From NCBI RefSeq assembly GCF_024198235.1, contig NZ_JAKCFB010000009.1:124001-188000 (forward strand): DNA of 64,000 nucleotides. Direction: 5' to 3'. Made by a program: the position numbers and the translations under genes. The DNA comes from Myxococcus dinghuensis (lineage in GTDB: Bacteria; Myxococcota; Myxococcia; Myxococcales; Myxococcaceae). Below, one piece after another: positions 45,023-55,100 of the stretch. Each line of letters begins with the position of its first letter. The stretch's first letter is position 1. The notes under the pieces were generated by a model that saw nothing but the letters and a program-made list of their open reading frames with translations, searched no databases and was not told the origin of the DNA.

Positions 45023-46443
45023 GCCCCACGGCCTGGATGGCGTGGCCGGTCATCCTTCCCCTGCTGGGCGCGGTGCTCGCGCTGCTGGTGGGGCGCAAGG
45101 GCGTGCGCGTCGTGGCCGGCGTCGCGTCGGTGGCGACGTTCACCGCGTCCGCGGTGCTCACCTGGGAGGTGGCCACCCGAGGCGTGCTCCGCCAGGCCAT
45201 CGGGGGCTGGGGACCGCCGTTGGGCATCGAGTGGCGCGCGGACGGGCTGGCCGTGCTGATGCTGCTCACCATCGGCGTGGTGGGACCGCTCATCAGCGTC
45301 CACGCCCTGGACCACCTGGGGGACCGGGAGGACCGCGAGTTCCTGCCGCTGTGGCTCTTCGTCTGGTGCGCGCTCAACGCGCTGGTGCTGTCCGCGGACG
45401 CCTTCAACCTCTACGTCACGTTGGAGCTGGTGACGCTGGCCTCCGTGGCCCTCATCGCGGTGCGACGCGACCGGCCGGGGCTCGACGCGGGGCTGCGCTA
45501 CCTGCTCTTCGCGCTGCCCGGCTCGCTGCTGTACCTGCTGGGCGTGGCGCTCCTGTATGGCCTCTACTCCGCGTTGGACCTGGGGCTGTTGGGGCAACGC
45601 ATCACCCCGGGGCCGGTGGCGTGGGTGGCGGCGGGCGTCATGACGCTGGGGCTGTGTCTCAAGACGCCGCTGTTCCCGCTCCACGTCTGGTTGCCGCCGA
45701 CGTACACGGGCGCGCCCACGCCCGTCACGGCGCTCCTGTCCGCGCTCATCTCCAAGGGCTCGTACTACGTGCTGTTGAGGCTGTGGCTGGAGGTCTTCAC
45801 GCCCATCCTCGACTGGCAGGTGGGCCAGTTCCTGGGCGTGCTGGGCGCGGCGGCGGTGCTGTGGGGCTCCCTGCTGGCGCTGAGCCAGTCGCAGCTCAAG
45901 CGCGTCGTCGCGTACTCGAGCGTGGCGCAGATTGGTTACATGTTCCTGCTCTTCCCCATGGCCACGCTGGGGGCGCGCACCGGGGCGGTGTACCTGGTCG
46001 TCTCCCACGCCGCCGCGAAGGCCTCCATGTTCGTGGCGGTGGGCAACATCCACCAGGCGGTGGGCATCACCGAGCTGGGGGGCGTGCAGGGGCTGGCGTA
46101 CCGGATGCCCTTCACCTTCCTCGCCATGGCGTTGGGGGGCATCAGCCTCATCGGCATGCCGCCCAGCGGGGGGTTCATCGCCAAGTGGATCCTCCTGGAG
46201 GAGTCCATCTGGACGGGGCAGTGGTGGTGGGGGCTGGTGCTCCTGTTGGGGGGGCTGCTGGCGTCGGCCTATGTCTTCCGCATCCTCCGGGGCTCGTTCC
46301 TCCCGTTGCCGCCGGGAGTGACGGTCCGCTCCATCCCGCTGGGCAACGAGCTGGCCCCCCTGGCGCTGGCGCTCATCGCGCTGGTGTTGGGGCTGGTGCC
46401 GTGGTTTCCGCTGGAGCTGCTGGCGGTGGGGACGGCGCGATGA
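45019..46443 (+). CDS. mrpD: Proton-translocating antiporter subunit D, copy 1
   Basis: A 474-residue protein with about 14 membrane spans of the NuoL/M/N (proton_antipo_M) family. KTPLFPLHVWLPPTYTGAPTPVTALLSALISKGSYY carries the key Lys and the broken helix, split here by family position; YSSVAQIGYM and MALGGISLIGMPPSGGFIAKW are further signatures. It looks most like MrpD/MnhD. It conducts protons in exchange for Na+ or K+. It is the first of three consecutive large subunits. Confidence 0.88.
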   Translation: MSPTAWMAWPVILPLLGAVLALLVGRKGVRVVAGVASVATFTASAVLTWEVATRGVLRQAIGGWGPPLGIEWRADGLAVLMLLTIGVVGPLISVHALDHLGDREDREFLPLWLFVWCALNALVLSADAFNLYVTLELVTLASVALIAVRRDRPGLDAGLRYLLFALPGSLLYLLGVALLYGLYSALDLGLLGQRITPGPVAWVAAGVMTLGLCLKTPLFPLHVWLPPTYTGAPTPVTALLSALISKGSYYVLLRLWLEVFTPILDWQVGQFLGVLGAAAVLWGSLLALSQSQLKRVVAYSSVAQIGYMFLLFPMATLGARTGAVYLVVSHAAAKASMFVAVGNIHQAVGITELGGVQGLAYRMPFTFLAMALGGISLIGMPPSGGFIAKWILLEESIWTGQWWWGLVLLLGGLLASAYVFRILRGSFLPLPPGVTVRSIPLGNELAPLALALIALVLGLVPWFPLELLAVGTAR

Positions 46444-47924
46444 ACACGTGGCTGCCGCTGGCGGTGTTGCTCAGCTCGCTGTTGCCGGGGCTGGTCATCT
46501 TCCTGCTCGCCGAGGAGCAGCGCGTCCTGCGCACCACGCTCAACCTCACCGCCGCGGGGACGAAGCTGCTGTTCACCGCCGCCATGGCGTGGGGCGTGTT
46601 CCGGGGGCGGCACTACGAGACGCGCCTGCCCTTCCTGCCCAAGGCGGACCTGGTGTTGCGCGCGGACACCTTCAGCCTGCTCTTCATCATCCTGTCCGCG
46701 GTGCTGTGGTTCGTCACCACCATCTACGCGGTGGGCTACCTGGAGGGCACGCCGCACCGCAGCCGCTTCTTCGGCTTCTTCTCGCTGTGTGTCGCGTCGA
46801 CGATGGGCATCGCGATGGCGGGCAACCTCGTCACCTTCTTCCTGTTCTACGAGATGCTCACGCTGTCGACGTACCCGCTGGTCATCCACCGCGGGACGCC
46901 GGAGGCCCTGCGGGCCGGGAACGTCTACCTGCGCTACACGCTGAGCGGCGCCACGCTGCTCCTGGCGGGCGTGGCGTTGCTCTACACGCTCGCGGGCTCG
47001 GTGGAGTTCACGGAGGGCGGCGCGCTGGACGGGGTGGTGGGGCACTCCGTGGAGCTGACGGTGGCCTTCGCGCTGCTCATCGGCGGGCTCGCGGTGAAGG
47101 CGGCGCTGGTGCCGTTGCACGGGTGGTTGCCGGTGGCCATGGTGGCGCCCGCGCCGGTCAGCGCGCTCCTGCACGCGGTCGCGGTGGTGAAGGCGGGCGC
47201 CTTCGGCATCACCCGCGTCATCTACGACGTGTTCGGCGTGTACCGGGTCCACGACCTGGGCGTGCTGCATCCGCTCGCGGTGGTGGCGGCGGTCACCATC
47301 CTGTACGGCTCGCTGCGCGCGCTCCAGCAGGGGGACTTGAAGCGGCGTCTGGCCTACTCCACGGTGAGCCAGGTGGCGTACATCGTCGTCGGCGTCTCCA
47401 TCTTCGGCACCGTGTCCACCATCGGGGGGCTGGTGCACCTGGTGCACCAGGGGTTGATGAAGATCACCCTGTTCTTCTGCGCGGGGAACCTCGCGGAGGA
47501 GCTGCACGTGCATCGCGTGGCGGAGCTGCGTGGGGTGGGGCGCAGGATGCCGCTCACCATGGCGGCCTTCACCATCGGCGCGCTGGGGATGATCGGCATT
47601 CCGCCCGTCGCGGGCTTCATCACCAAGTGGTACCTGGGCATCGGCGCGCTGGAGGCCCGTGAGCCGTGGCTGGTGGGGGTGCTGTTGTTGAGCACGCTGC
47701 TCAACGCGGGCTACTTCCTGCCCATCCTCTACACCGCGTGGTTCCAGGCGCCGGTCGAGCCCTGGGCGCCGCGGAGGTCGCGGCGTTGGGAGGTGGGGCC
47801 CGCGCTGCTGCTCCCCACGGTGGCGACGGCCGTGCTGTCGCTGGCGGCGGGCGTGTTCGCGGGCGCGGACCTGAGCCCGTTGGGGTGGACGAAGCTCATC
47901 ACCGAGCGTGAGTTCCGTCCGTGA
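46440..47924 (+). CDS. Proton-translocating antiporter subunit, copy 2 (NuoL/M-like)
   Basis: A 494-residue polytopic protein of the same superfamily as the previous gene but clearly different in sequence. It has FFLFYEMLTLSTYPLVIHRG with the conserved Glu of TM5, LVPLHGWLPVAMVAPAPVSALLH with the Lys-containing preceding span, and MAAFTIGALGMIGIPPVAGF. The N-terminal part (LRADTFSLLFIILSAVLW, TIYAVGYL) resembles NuoL/MrpA N-domains. It may replace the N-terminal part of the missing MrpA. 4-bp overlaps on both sides. Confidence 0.87.
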   Translation: MNTWLPLAVLLSSLLPGLVIFLLAEEQRVLRTTLNLTAAGTKLLFTAAMAWGVFRGRHYETRLPFLPKADLVLRADTFSLLFIILSAVLWFVTTIYAVGYLEGTPHRSRFFGFFSLCVASTMGIAMAGNLVTFFLFYEMLTLSTYPLVIHRGTPEALRAGNVYLRYTLSGATLLLAGVALLYTLAGSVEFTEGGALDGVVGHSVELTVAFALLIGGLAVKAALVPLHGWLPVAMVAPAPVSALLHAVAVVKAGAFGITRVIYDVFGVYRVHDLGVLHPLAVVAAVTILYGSLRALQQGDLKRRLAYSTVSQVAYIVVGVSIFGTVSTIGGLVHLVHQGLMKITLFFCAGNLAEELHVHRVAELRGVGRRMPLTMAAFTIGALGMIGIPPVAGFITKWYLGIGALEAREPWLVGVLLLSTLLNAGYFLPILYTAWFQAPVEPWAPRRSRRWEVGPALLLPTVATAVLSLAAGVFAGADLSPLGWTKLITEREFRP

Positions 47925-49684
47925 GCCCCTTCGAGGTCGCGCAGTTGCCGGTCATCGCGGCGCTCGGCGTGCCGTGTGTGTTGCTGCTCGCGGTGGTGGT
48001 GCCGGGGTGGCGGGGGTGGGCGATGCGGCTGGCGCCGTGGGCCGCGCTGCCCACGGTGGGGTTGGCGCTCGCGTCGGGCGCGCCGGTCCACTGGAAGTCC
48101 ATCCTGCTCGGGATGCGGCTGTACGCGCCGGATGAAGTCACCCGGACGTTCCTGCTCTTCACGGGCGTGCTGTGGTCGCTGTCGGGGCTCTTCGCCGGGG
48201 GCTACCTGCGGGAGTCCCCTCACCGCGCGTCCTTCTGGGGGTTCTTTCTCTCGACGTTGGTGGGGAACGTGGGCGCGGTGCTGGCCCAGGACATCGCGAG
48301 CTTCTACCTGTTCTTCGCGCTGATGACGTTCTGCGCCTACGGGCTCGTCGTCCACGAGCGCACGTCGGAGGCCGCCCGCGCGGGCCGTGTCTACCTGGTC
48401 ATGGCGCTGTTGGGCGAGGCGCTGCTGCTCGCGGCGTTCTTCCTCATCGCGGGGACGAGCATCGACCTGCCGCTGCGGGAGGTGCCGCGCGTGGTGGCGG
48501 AGTCGCGTCATCGCGACCTCATCTCGGTCCTGGTCCTGGTGGGCTTCGGGGTGAAGGTGGGCGTGGTGCCGTTGCACCTGTGGTTGCCATTGGCCCATCC
48601 GGTGGCGCCCACGCCCGCGAGCGCGGTGCTCAGCGGGTCCATCATTAAGGTGGGCGTGCTGGGCTGGCTGCGCTTCCTCCCCCTGGGCCACGCGAGCCTG
48701 GGAGGTGTGGGCGGGGTCTGGGCGACGCTGGGGCTGGTGTCCGCCTTCTACGGTGTCGCGGTGGGGCTCACGCAGCGACAGGCGAAGTCCGTGCTGGCCT
48801 ATTCGAGCGTCAGCCAGATGGGGTTCCTCACGCTCGCCGTCGGGTTGGCGCTGGGGGCTCCCGAGGCCGCGCCCGCGCTCGTCGTCGCGGTGCTCGTCTA
48901 CGCGACGCACCACTCGCTGGCGAAGGGGTTGTTGTTCCTCGGTGCTGGGGTGCTGCCGGCGACGGGGAGGGGAGGTTGGCGCGGAGTGGTGGTCCTGGTG
49001 GGCCTTGCGTGGGCCGCGCTCGAAATCGCGGGGGCGCCGCTGACGAGCGGGGCGTGGGCGAAGCTGACGCTCAAGTCGGCGGAGTCCGCCGCGCACGCCG
49101 CGGAGTCCTTGCCGACGTGGCTGTCGGTGGCCGCGGTGGGGAGCACGCTCATCATGGCGCGGTTCCTGGTGTGCATCGTCCCCGGGGCCTCGAAGGAGGG
49201 GAAGCCCGGGTGGGGCGTGTTGCTGCTGTCCTGGCTCCTGCTGCTGGTGGCGGACACGGTGGTGTTCCTGCGGCCCCCCGTGGGTGCGGAGGAGCTGCCG
49301 GAGCTGGTGGTGGCGAAGAACGTGGTGTCCGCGGCCTGGCCCGTCCTGCTCGGAGTGTCGCTGAGCGCGGTCGCGCTGGCGTCGCGCAGGTGGCGCGCGT
49401 GGCGCGTGCCGGAGCTACCGCCTGGGGACCTGCTCTGGTTCGTGGAGCGACTGGTGCACCCGGTGTGGGCCTTCATGACGCGAGAGGTGGACGAGGAGGA
49501 GCCGGGGCCGGAGGAGGAGACGTGGGGGGACCGGCTGCTCGGGCGCTTCGCCCGGCTGCGGTCGACGCTGCTGCACGAGGCCGACGACGGCGAGGCCAAC
49601 CTGCGCCAACTCAGCCACGTGGGACTCGCGCTGCTCCTGTTCCTCGGCGTCTTCCTGTACCTCGTGACGCGCCCTCCTGGGTGA
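47921..49684 (+). CDS. Proton-translocating antiporter subunit, copy 3
   Basis: A 587-residue polytopic protein starting at GTG 47921. FYLFFALMTFCAYGLVVHER aligns with the TM5 region but has Ala-Leu where the other copies have Tyr-Glu, so the conserved acidic residue seems absent. VVPLHLWLPLAHPVAPTPAS and YSSVSQMGFLTLAV are kept. A soluble acidic stretch (about 515-545, REVDEEEPGPEEE) precedes a final span, an unusual C-terminal extension. It is probably a divergent, perhaps non-pumping, member of the set. Last gene of the operon. Confidence 0.82.
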   Translation: MSPFEVAQLPVIAALGVPCVLLLAVVVPGWRGWAMRLAPWAALPTVGLALASGAPVHWKSILLGMRLYAPDEVTRTFLLFTGVLWSLSGLFAGGYLRESPHRASFWGFFLSTLVGNVGAVLAQDIASFYLFFALMTFCAYGLVVHERTSEAARAGRVYLVMALLGEALLLAAFFLIAGTSIDLPLREVPRVVAESRHRDLISVLVLVGFGVKVGVVPLHLWLPLAHPVAPTPASAVLSGSIIKVGVLGWLRFLPLGHASLGGVGGVWATLGLVSAFYGVAVGLTQRQAKSVLAYSSVSQMGFLTLAVGLALGAPEAAPALVVAVLVYATHHSLAKGLLFLGAGVLPATGRGGWRGVVVLVGLAWAALEIAGAPLTSGAWAKLTLKSAESAAHAAESLPTWLSVAAVGSTLIMARFLVCIVPGASKEGKPGWGVLLLSWLLLLVADTVVFLRPPVGAEELPELVVAKNVVSAAWPVLLGVSLSAVALASRRWRAWRVPELPPGDLLWFVERLVHPVWAFMTREVDEEEPGPEEETWGDRLLGRFARLRSTLLHEADDGEANLRQLSHVGLALLLFLGVFLYLVTRPPG

Positions 49685-49762
49685 GGAGGTTGGGACCGTC
49701 ATGGCTTGACGAGGTACGGCCCGGGCATCGGAGGTCCTGGGCGCTGTTGGCTGAGCTCGTCT

Positions 49763-50503
49763 CTATGATTGGACCTGGAGCGACTTCAGCAGTCCTTCCC
49801 GGTCCAGCCGTTCGCGCACTCGCTCGGCCAATGTCACGTGCTCCGACTTGCTGGCGGTGAAGCGCTCGCGAGTCAGGACGATGAGTGTTCCCTTGTCCTC
49901 CACGGACTCGATGCTGACGGGGGCGGGGAGGGGAGGCACCGTGCCGCGATGTCGTGACAGGTAGATGAGCCACCCTGGCCATATCTCCGCAGGGTCGTTG
50001 TCCCTCAGCATCCGAAGGTGTGTGGAGGACATGACCACGGCGAAGTCGGGCTCCCAGGCTGTCGCCATGCTCTTCATCAGGCCGCGAAGCACTGGCTCTG
50101 TGAGCACCCGAGCTGCATTGGGGCCTCGACTCGGCAGCTCGAGCACACATGAGTTGGAGACGCGCGGAGAGCTTCCGCCACATGTCAGCTTGAGGGAACA
50201 ACCATCCTCGTCGTCAGTGGCGCCATTCCATGCGCCGACACGATATCCGAGTTCCTCGACGACCCGGTCCTTCCCTCGGCGGATGAGCTTCTCCAGGTCC
50301 ACCAACGTCGCATCGATGGGGTGTTTCAAGGCGTCTGCGCGTGATTTGCCTTGTCGAAACCACCGAGCGAACGCGGGGTCGAGGTGAGCAATCCGCCTGA
50401 AGAACGCTTCGAGACGTGCCGCGCACTCTTCCGACGATTCCTTGCGAGCCCCCCAATACGCTCCGGCGAAGTACGACTCTTCCTCTTCGATAGGGTCGGT
50501 CAT
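49763..50503 (-). CDS. Immunity protein, Imm52 family
   Basis: A 246-residue protein with no signal peptide. ATG 50503 has AGGG 7 nt upstream; TTG 50509 is possible. The sequence (YFAGAYWGARKESSEECAARL near the start, then LAHLDPAFARWFRQG-like and WLIYLSRHRG) fits the Imm52 family found next to Tox-REase-5 nucleases. It starts 15 bp after the end of the toxin gene. It should bind and neutralise that toxin in the cytoplasm of the producer and kin. Confidence 0.78.
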   Translation of the reverse strand: MTDPIEEEESYFAGAYWGARKESSEECAARLEAFFRRIAHLDPAFARWFRQGKSRADALKHPIDATLVDLEKLIRRGKDRVVEELGYRVGAWNGATDDEDGCSLKLTCGGSSPRVSNSCVLELPSRGPNAARVLTEPVLRGLMKSMATAWEPDFAVVMSSTHLRMLRDNDPAEIWPGWLIYLSRHRGTVPPLPAPVSIESVEDKGTLIVLTRERFTASKSEHVTLAERVRERLDREGLLKSLQVQS

Positions 50504-50518
50504 GGGCAACCCTGCCCT

Positions 50519-51982
50519 CTACAGAGGGGGAACGTGGAGCACCTTGATTCCGACGATCCGTTCTTTCTGAAAGAGCGTGCGGATTGCCTCGGCCGTCTTC
50601 TCCTCGGCGATGAACCACTCGATGGGGACTCCCGGAGGAGCCTTGGCCAACTGCCGCTGCGCCTGCTCAACGAGGGCTCTGGCACCTGAGTTCTCGAACC
50701 AGATTCTCGGCTTGAGGTTGTCGAGGAATTTGTTCGCGTATCCCGGACCCTTTGCCTCTTGCAGCACCCCGTCCTTGAATCCATCGAACTTCACTCCTCC
50801 TCTATCCGTGCCGACACCTCCGACCCAGGATGCCTCGTCGGCGGAGTGGCCCGTGATTTGTTCCTGGTAACGGCGCGCACGATCGGACATCCCCTCCTGT
50901 GCCGGTCCCCATTGCCCGGGTTCCTTGGATGGGGCACCTCCAGTCGTCCCCGAGACAGCCCGTTGGAGGATGATGACCGCGCCAGGTCCTCCTCCCAGCA
51001 CCGAGGCCGCTCGCCCCATGGGCACCGCCACGCGCTCGAGCGTCACGACTCCCGATGAGGAGAGCGCAAGCCTTGGAACCATCGCCTCCGCGCCAGCCAG
51101 TGCGCCGGTCACCGTGCGTGTCGTGGCCCCAGCGGTCCCCGTCGTGAAGAGGAGGTTCGTGGCCAACTCGGCCACTGCTTGAATCTGCTCCCCGCGAGTC
51201 ATGTACCGGAAGCGCTCGAAGTAGGCTGGAGACGACTCGATGAGCGCGGCCACGCCAGCAGGCACTTTTTCGAGGGCGGTGATGCTGTCCAACGGGTACG
51301 TGAAGAACTGGCCGATGGAGAGCGCCAGTTTCACACCCGCCGACCCTGCTCCATCCAAGACCCGGCCCACATAGTCCGCATCGTCGTAGACCTCCGCCAC
51401 CGGGCGCCCGTCCACCTCGCGCAGGTCGTCATCCAGCAACCGGTAGACACCCGAGCGACCTTCGTAGAAACGGCCCAGCACGAAACCATGCGCGCGAAAG
51501 CCCCCGTCCCGCCACTCCACGGGCCCGGCCCGCTGTTGCGTCCTCCCGTCGCGTGCCCACGCGATGCATCCGTCGGGACGGAGCACCGCTACTCCAGTGA
51601 ATCGCTCGACCTGATGTACCAGTTCGGCGCGCGAGGTCTCCCCCCTTCCCATCACCGAGCGGAGCACATGTCCCACGGCGAGCCGTGAAGGGAACTGGCC
51701 CAACGTCACGGGCTTCGCCAACAGCACCTTCATCAGACGTGCCGCTTGAGTTGGAGTGAGTGCGCCTCCCTCGAGCGGCTGCGCGTCGCGCTCGTCCAGT
51801 CCCGCGGCGCGGAGCAGTGCGTCGAATGCGTCACCCGGAGCACGGCGCTCCACGCCCTGGAAGCCCTGTTCCCTGAACAGATGGCGCCGGTGGAGAGGTT
51901 GTCTGGACGAGCCCGTCGCCTCGACTCCAGCACACCCGGTGACGAGCAGGGCGATGCCGAGCACCCAATGGACAGCACGCAT
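50519..51982 (-). CDS. Lipoprotein toxin with C-terminal Tox-REase-5 nuclease
   Basis: A 487-residue protein. ATG 51982 follows GGGGTGAAG and opens a lipoprotein signal with lipobox VTGC (Cys 17). The long middle part has a hydrophobic region at about 205-310. Residues about 385-485 form a restriction-endonuclease-fold toxin domain: VKFDGFKDGVLQEAKGPGY with Asp and Glu-x-Lys catalytic residues, then ARALVEQAQRQL and PIEWFIAEEKTAEA. A lipoprotein carrying a nuclease toxin with an immunity gene directly downstream is the layout of myxobacterial SitA/SitI toxins passed between kin by outer-membrane exchange. Identity with a specific SitA class is inferred. Confidence 0.82.
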   Translation of the reverse strand: MRAVHWVLGIALLVTGCAGVEATGSSRQPLHRRHLFREQGFQGVERRAPGDAFDALLRAAGLDERDAQPLEGGALTPTQAARLMKVLLAKPVTLGQFPSRLAVGHVLRSVMGRGETSRAELVHQVERFTGVAVLRPDGCIAWARDGRTQQRAGPVEWRDGGFRAHGFVLGRFYEGRSGVYRLLDDDLREVDGRPVAEVYDDADYVGRVLDGAGSAGVKLALSIGQFFTYPLDSITALEKVPAGVAALIESSPAYFERFRYMTRGEQIQAVAELATNLLFTTGTAGATTRTVTGALAGAEAMVPRLALSSSGVVTLERVAVPMGRAASVLGGGPGAVIILQRAVSGTTGGAPSKEPGQWGPAQEGMSDRARRYQEQITGHSADEASWVGGVGTDRGGVKFDGFKDGVLQEAKGPGYANKFLDNLKPRIWFENSGARALVEQAQRQLAKAPPGVPIEWFIAEEKTAEAIRTLFQKERIVGIKVLHVPPL

Positions 51983-52094
51983 TCTTCACCCCGGGTCTCC
52001 CTCTGGAGAGAGCAGGTGGTGGAAATGCTGGCACCGAGGGCTGACAGGCGGACGAAATCCTACATCGGTCCGCCTGCCCGCCTCTTCACGCCGC

Positions 52095-52119
52095 GCCAGG
52101 GATTGACTCAATCCCTGGC
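52095..52119 (-). terminator. 25-nt palindrome between ileS and toxin gene
   Basis: Arms GCCAGGGATTGA (52095-52106) and TCAATCCCTGGC (52108-52119) are a perfect 12-bp inverted repeat around one base. It starts 11 bp after the ileS stop and lies 113 bp upstream of the toxin ATG. It may be the ileS terminator (no T-run follows) or an operator for the toxin-immunity pair. Confidence 0.5.
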
Positions 52120-52130
52120 ACGGTCCGTCG

Positions 52131-55100
52131 TCAGACGCGCTCCACCCGGATGCGCGCGGGCAGACCGTTGAGCTGGACCTCCTCCTCCTGGCCGGTGAGG
52201 CCCTCGGGGCCGACGTGGATTTCGGAGGCGAGCGTCTCGCGGCCGATGAGCTCGCGGCCCTCGTCCGTCACGCGCTTCACGCGCGCGTCGCCGTCCACCC
52301 ACAGGCGGATGCGGTCGGTGTAGCCCAGCTCCAGGTCCTTGCGCGCGCCCTGCACGCGGGCCAGCAGCTCGTTGACGAGCCCCTCGTCGACCAGCGCCTC
52401 GGTCAGCTCGGTGTGCAGCACCACCACGCCGGAGCCCGTGCCCGCCGCCGCGTAGCCGGGGTTGGCCTCCACCAGCGTCTCCAACTCCTCGCCGGTGAAC
52501 GCCAGCGCCTCGCCGGCGATGGTCATCACCACCTTGCCCGTCTGGAGCAGCTCGCGGTGCAGCGCGCGACCGTCACCGGAGTCGAACGCCTTGCGCACCG
52601 GCGCCAGCTTGGGCCCCAGCCGCCCGCCCACCGCGCGCAGGTTGGGCCGCACCCGGAAGCGCACCACGTCCGCGTCCTTGCTGCCCGGCTCCACGAAGCG
52701 CACCGCGTGGACGTTCAGCTCGTCCGCGAGCAGGCCCTGGTAGCCCGCCAGCCGCTGCGCCATGTCCTGACGCGCGAGGATGATGTCCGCGCGGGCCAGG
52801 GGCTGACGGCCCTTGAGCTTGTTGTCCGTGCGCACCTTGTGGCCCGCGGACACGAGGTCGCGCACCGCGGCCATGTCCGTCGCCAGCTCCACGTCGATGA
52901 GCGACTCGTCCACGCGCGGGAAGTCCGCCAGGTGCACGCTCTCCGGCTGCGTCGCCGGCCAGGGCTTGCGCACCAGGTTGCCCCACATCTCGTCGGCGAA
53001 GAACGGGATGAAGGGCGCCGCCATCGCGGTGATGGTCGTGAGCGCCTCGTAGAGCGTGTAGTAGGCGTCGCGCTTGTCCTGCTCGAAGCCCGGCGTCCAG
53101 TAACGCTCGCGGCTGCGGCGCAGGAACCAGTTGGAGAGCGCGTCCACCAGGGCCACCAGCCGCTGGGCGGCGTCATAGACCTGGTAGGTGTCCAGCGCCT
53201 TCTCCACGTCGCGCAGCGCCAGCTGCACCTCCGACAACATCCACTGGTCCAGCATGGGGCGCGCCTTCACCTCGCGCCAACCCTTGCTCCCACGCACGGC
53301 CCGCCACGGCGCGTCCTTCGCGTCCGGGTTGCCCTCCGCCGGGCTGAACCCGTCGATGTTCGCGTAGATGGTGAAGAACGAGTAGACGTTGCGCAGCTTG
53401 ATCTGGAAGTCCTTCTGCAACAGCCGCACGTTCGCCAGCGAGTGGCGCGTGTTGGACCACGTGGGGCTCGCCGCGTAGAAGAACCACCGGAACGCGTCCG
53501 CGCCGGGCGCCTTGGCGGACGGGTCCTTCACCACCACGCGCTCGGAGGGCGCCAGCCGGGGCACCTCCACCGGCATGACGCCCGCGCCCTTGGCGGACGG
53601 CGCCACGTCCAGCGTCTTCAGCGTCTGGGCGTCCAGCAGCACCACGCGGCGCTTGAGCTTCTTGTGCACCTTGAGCGGCAGGGTGATGGCCACGTCCGGG
53701 CGGTCCGGACGGAACAGCCGCACCTTCGTGCCCTCGGTCAGGTCCAGGCCCTCCAGGTCCTCGCGGGCGATGAGCGCCGCGCCGGCCTCCGCGGGCACGC
53801 CCGCCTCCGCGGCGGACAGCACCGCGAAGTCCATGCGCACCTCGTCGAGGATGATTTCGGGCGGCGTGTAGTTGCCCTTGGACTTGGACTCCTTGCGGCC
53901 CTCCTTGTCGGAGACGTGGCCCAGCACGATGCAGCTCTTGTACGGGTGCGGCCAGCCGCGCTCGGGCTTCAGGCCCATGCGCGCCTGCGTCTCCTCGTCG
54001 AAGACGAGCGTGCTCACCATCAGCAGCGAGTAGAACCAGCCGCGCGTCTGGTCGATGGCCTCGGAGATGAAGTCGGCGGGGAACGCCTTGTTGAAGATGT
54101 CGTGCGAGCCCGGCGCGTGCGGGAAGCCCCACTGCGCGAAGGGCATGCAGCCGGAGTCGAACCACACGTCCACCACCTCCGGCACGCGCTGGAAGCGGCC
54201 CGGGGTGCCCGGCTTCTCGTACGTCACCTTGTCGATCCACGGCTTGTGGACGATGAGGTGCCGCGCGTTGGACTCGTGCGGCTTGCCGGCGAGGAACACC
54301 GCCAGCTCCGCCTCCACCGCGGCCAGGTTGCTGCCGGGCTTCTCGCGCAGCGCCTGGAGCGAGGGGATGGCCTCCACCTCGCCCGTCTCCGAGTGGACCC
54401 ACAGCGGCAGCGGCGTGCCCCAGTAGCGCTCGCGGGACAGGGCCCAGTCCACGTTGTTGTCCAGGAAGTCGCCGAAGCGGCCCTCCTTGATGTGCTCCGG
54501 CACCCAGTTGACCGCGCGGTTGTTGGCGATGGCGCGGTCCTTCACCGCCGTGGTGCGGATGTACCAGGCGGGGCGGGCGAACTGGATGAGCGGGTCGTCA
54601 TCCGCGCGCCAGCAGAACGGGTACTCGTGCTTGTACTGCTCGGTGACGAGCAGCAGGCCGCGCTCCTTGAGGTTGCGCTGGATGTCCTTGTCCGCGTCCT
54701 TCACGAACCTGCCCGCGACCAGGGGCACCTCGTCGGAGAAGGTGCCGTCCGACCGGACCGCGCAGAACAGCTCCGCCTCCTCCGGCTTCGCGAAGCGCGC
54801 GCGGTCCTTGCGGAAGGCCTCGTAGTCGTCCTCGCCGAAGGCGGGCGCGATGTGGACGATGCCCGTGCCGCTGGAGAGCGTGACGAAGTCCGCGCTCAGC
54901 ACGCGCCAGGCCCGGGCGTCGTCGCCCCCGTCCTTCAGCGCCAGCCGCGTGTCGCCCTCGCGGCCGAAGTACGTGTCGAACGGCGGCGTGTAGCGCAGTC
55001 CCACCAGCTCCCGGCCCTTGCGCGTGGCCAGCACGGGCAGGTCCTTCTTCAGCTTCTTCGCCAGCTCCTCGCGCAGCGCCGCGGCCACGACGAGCTTGCG

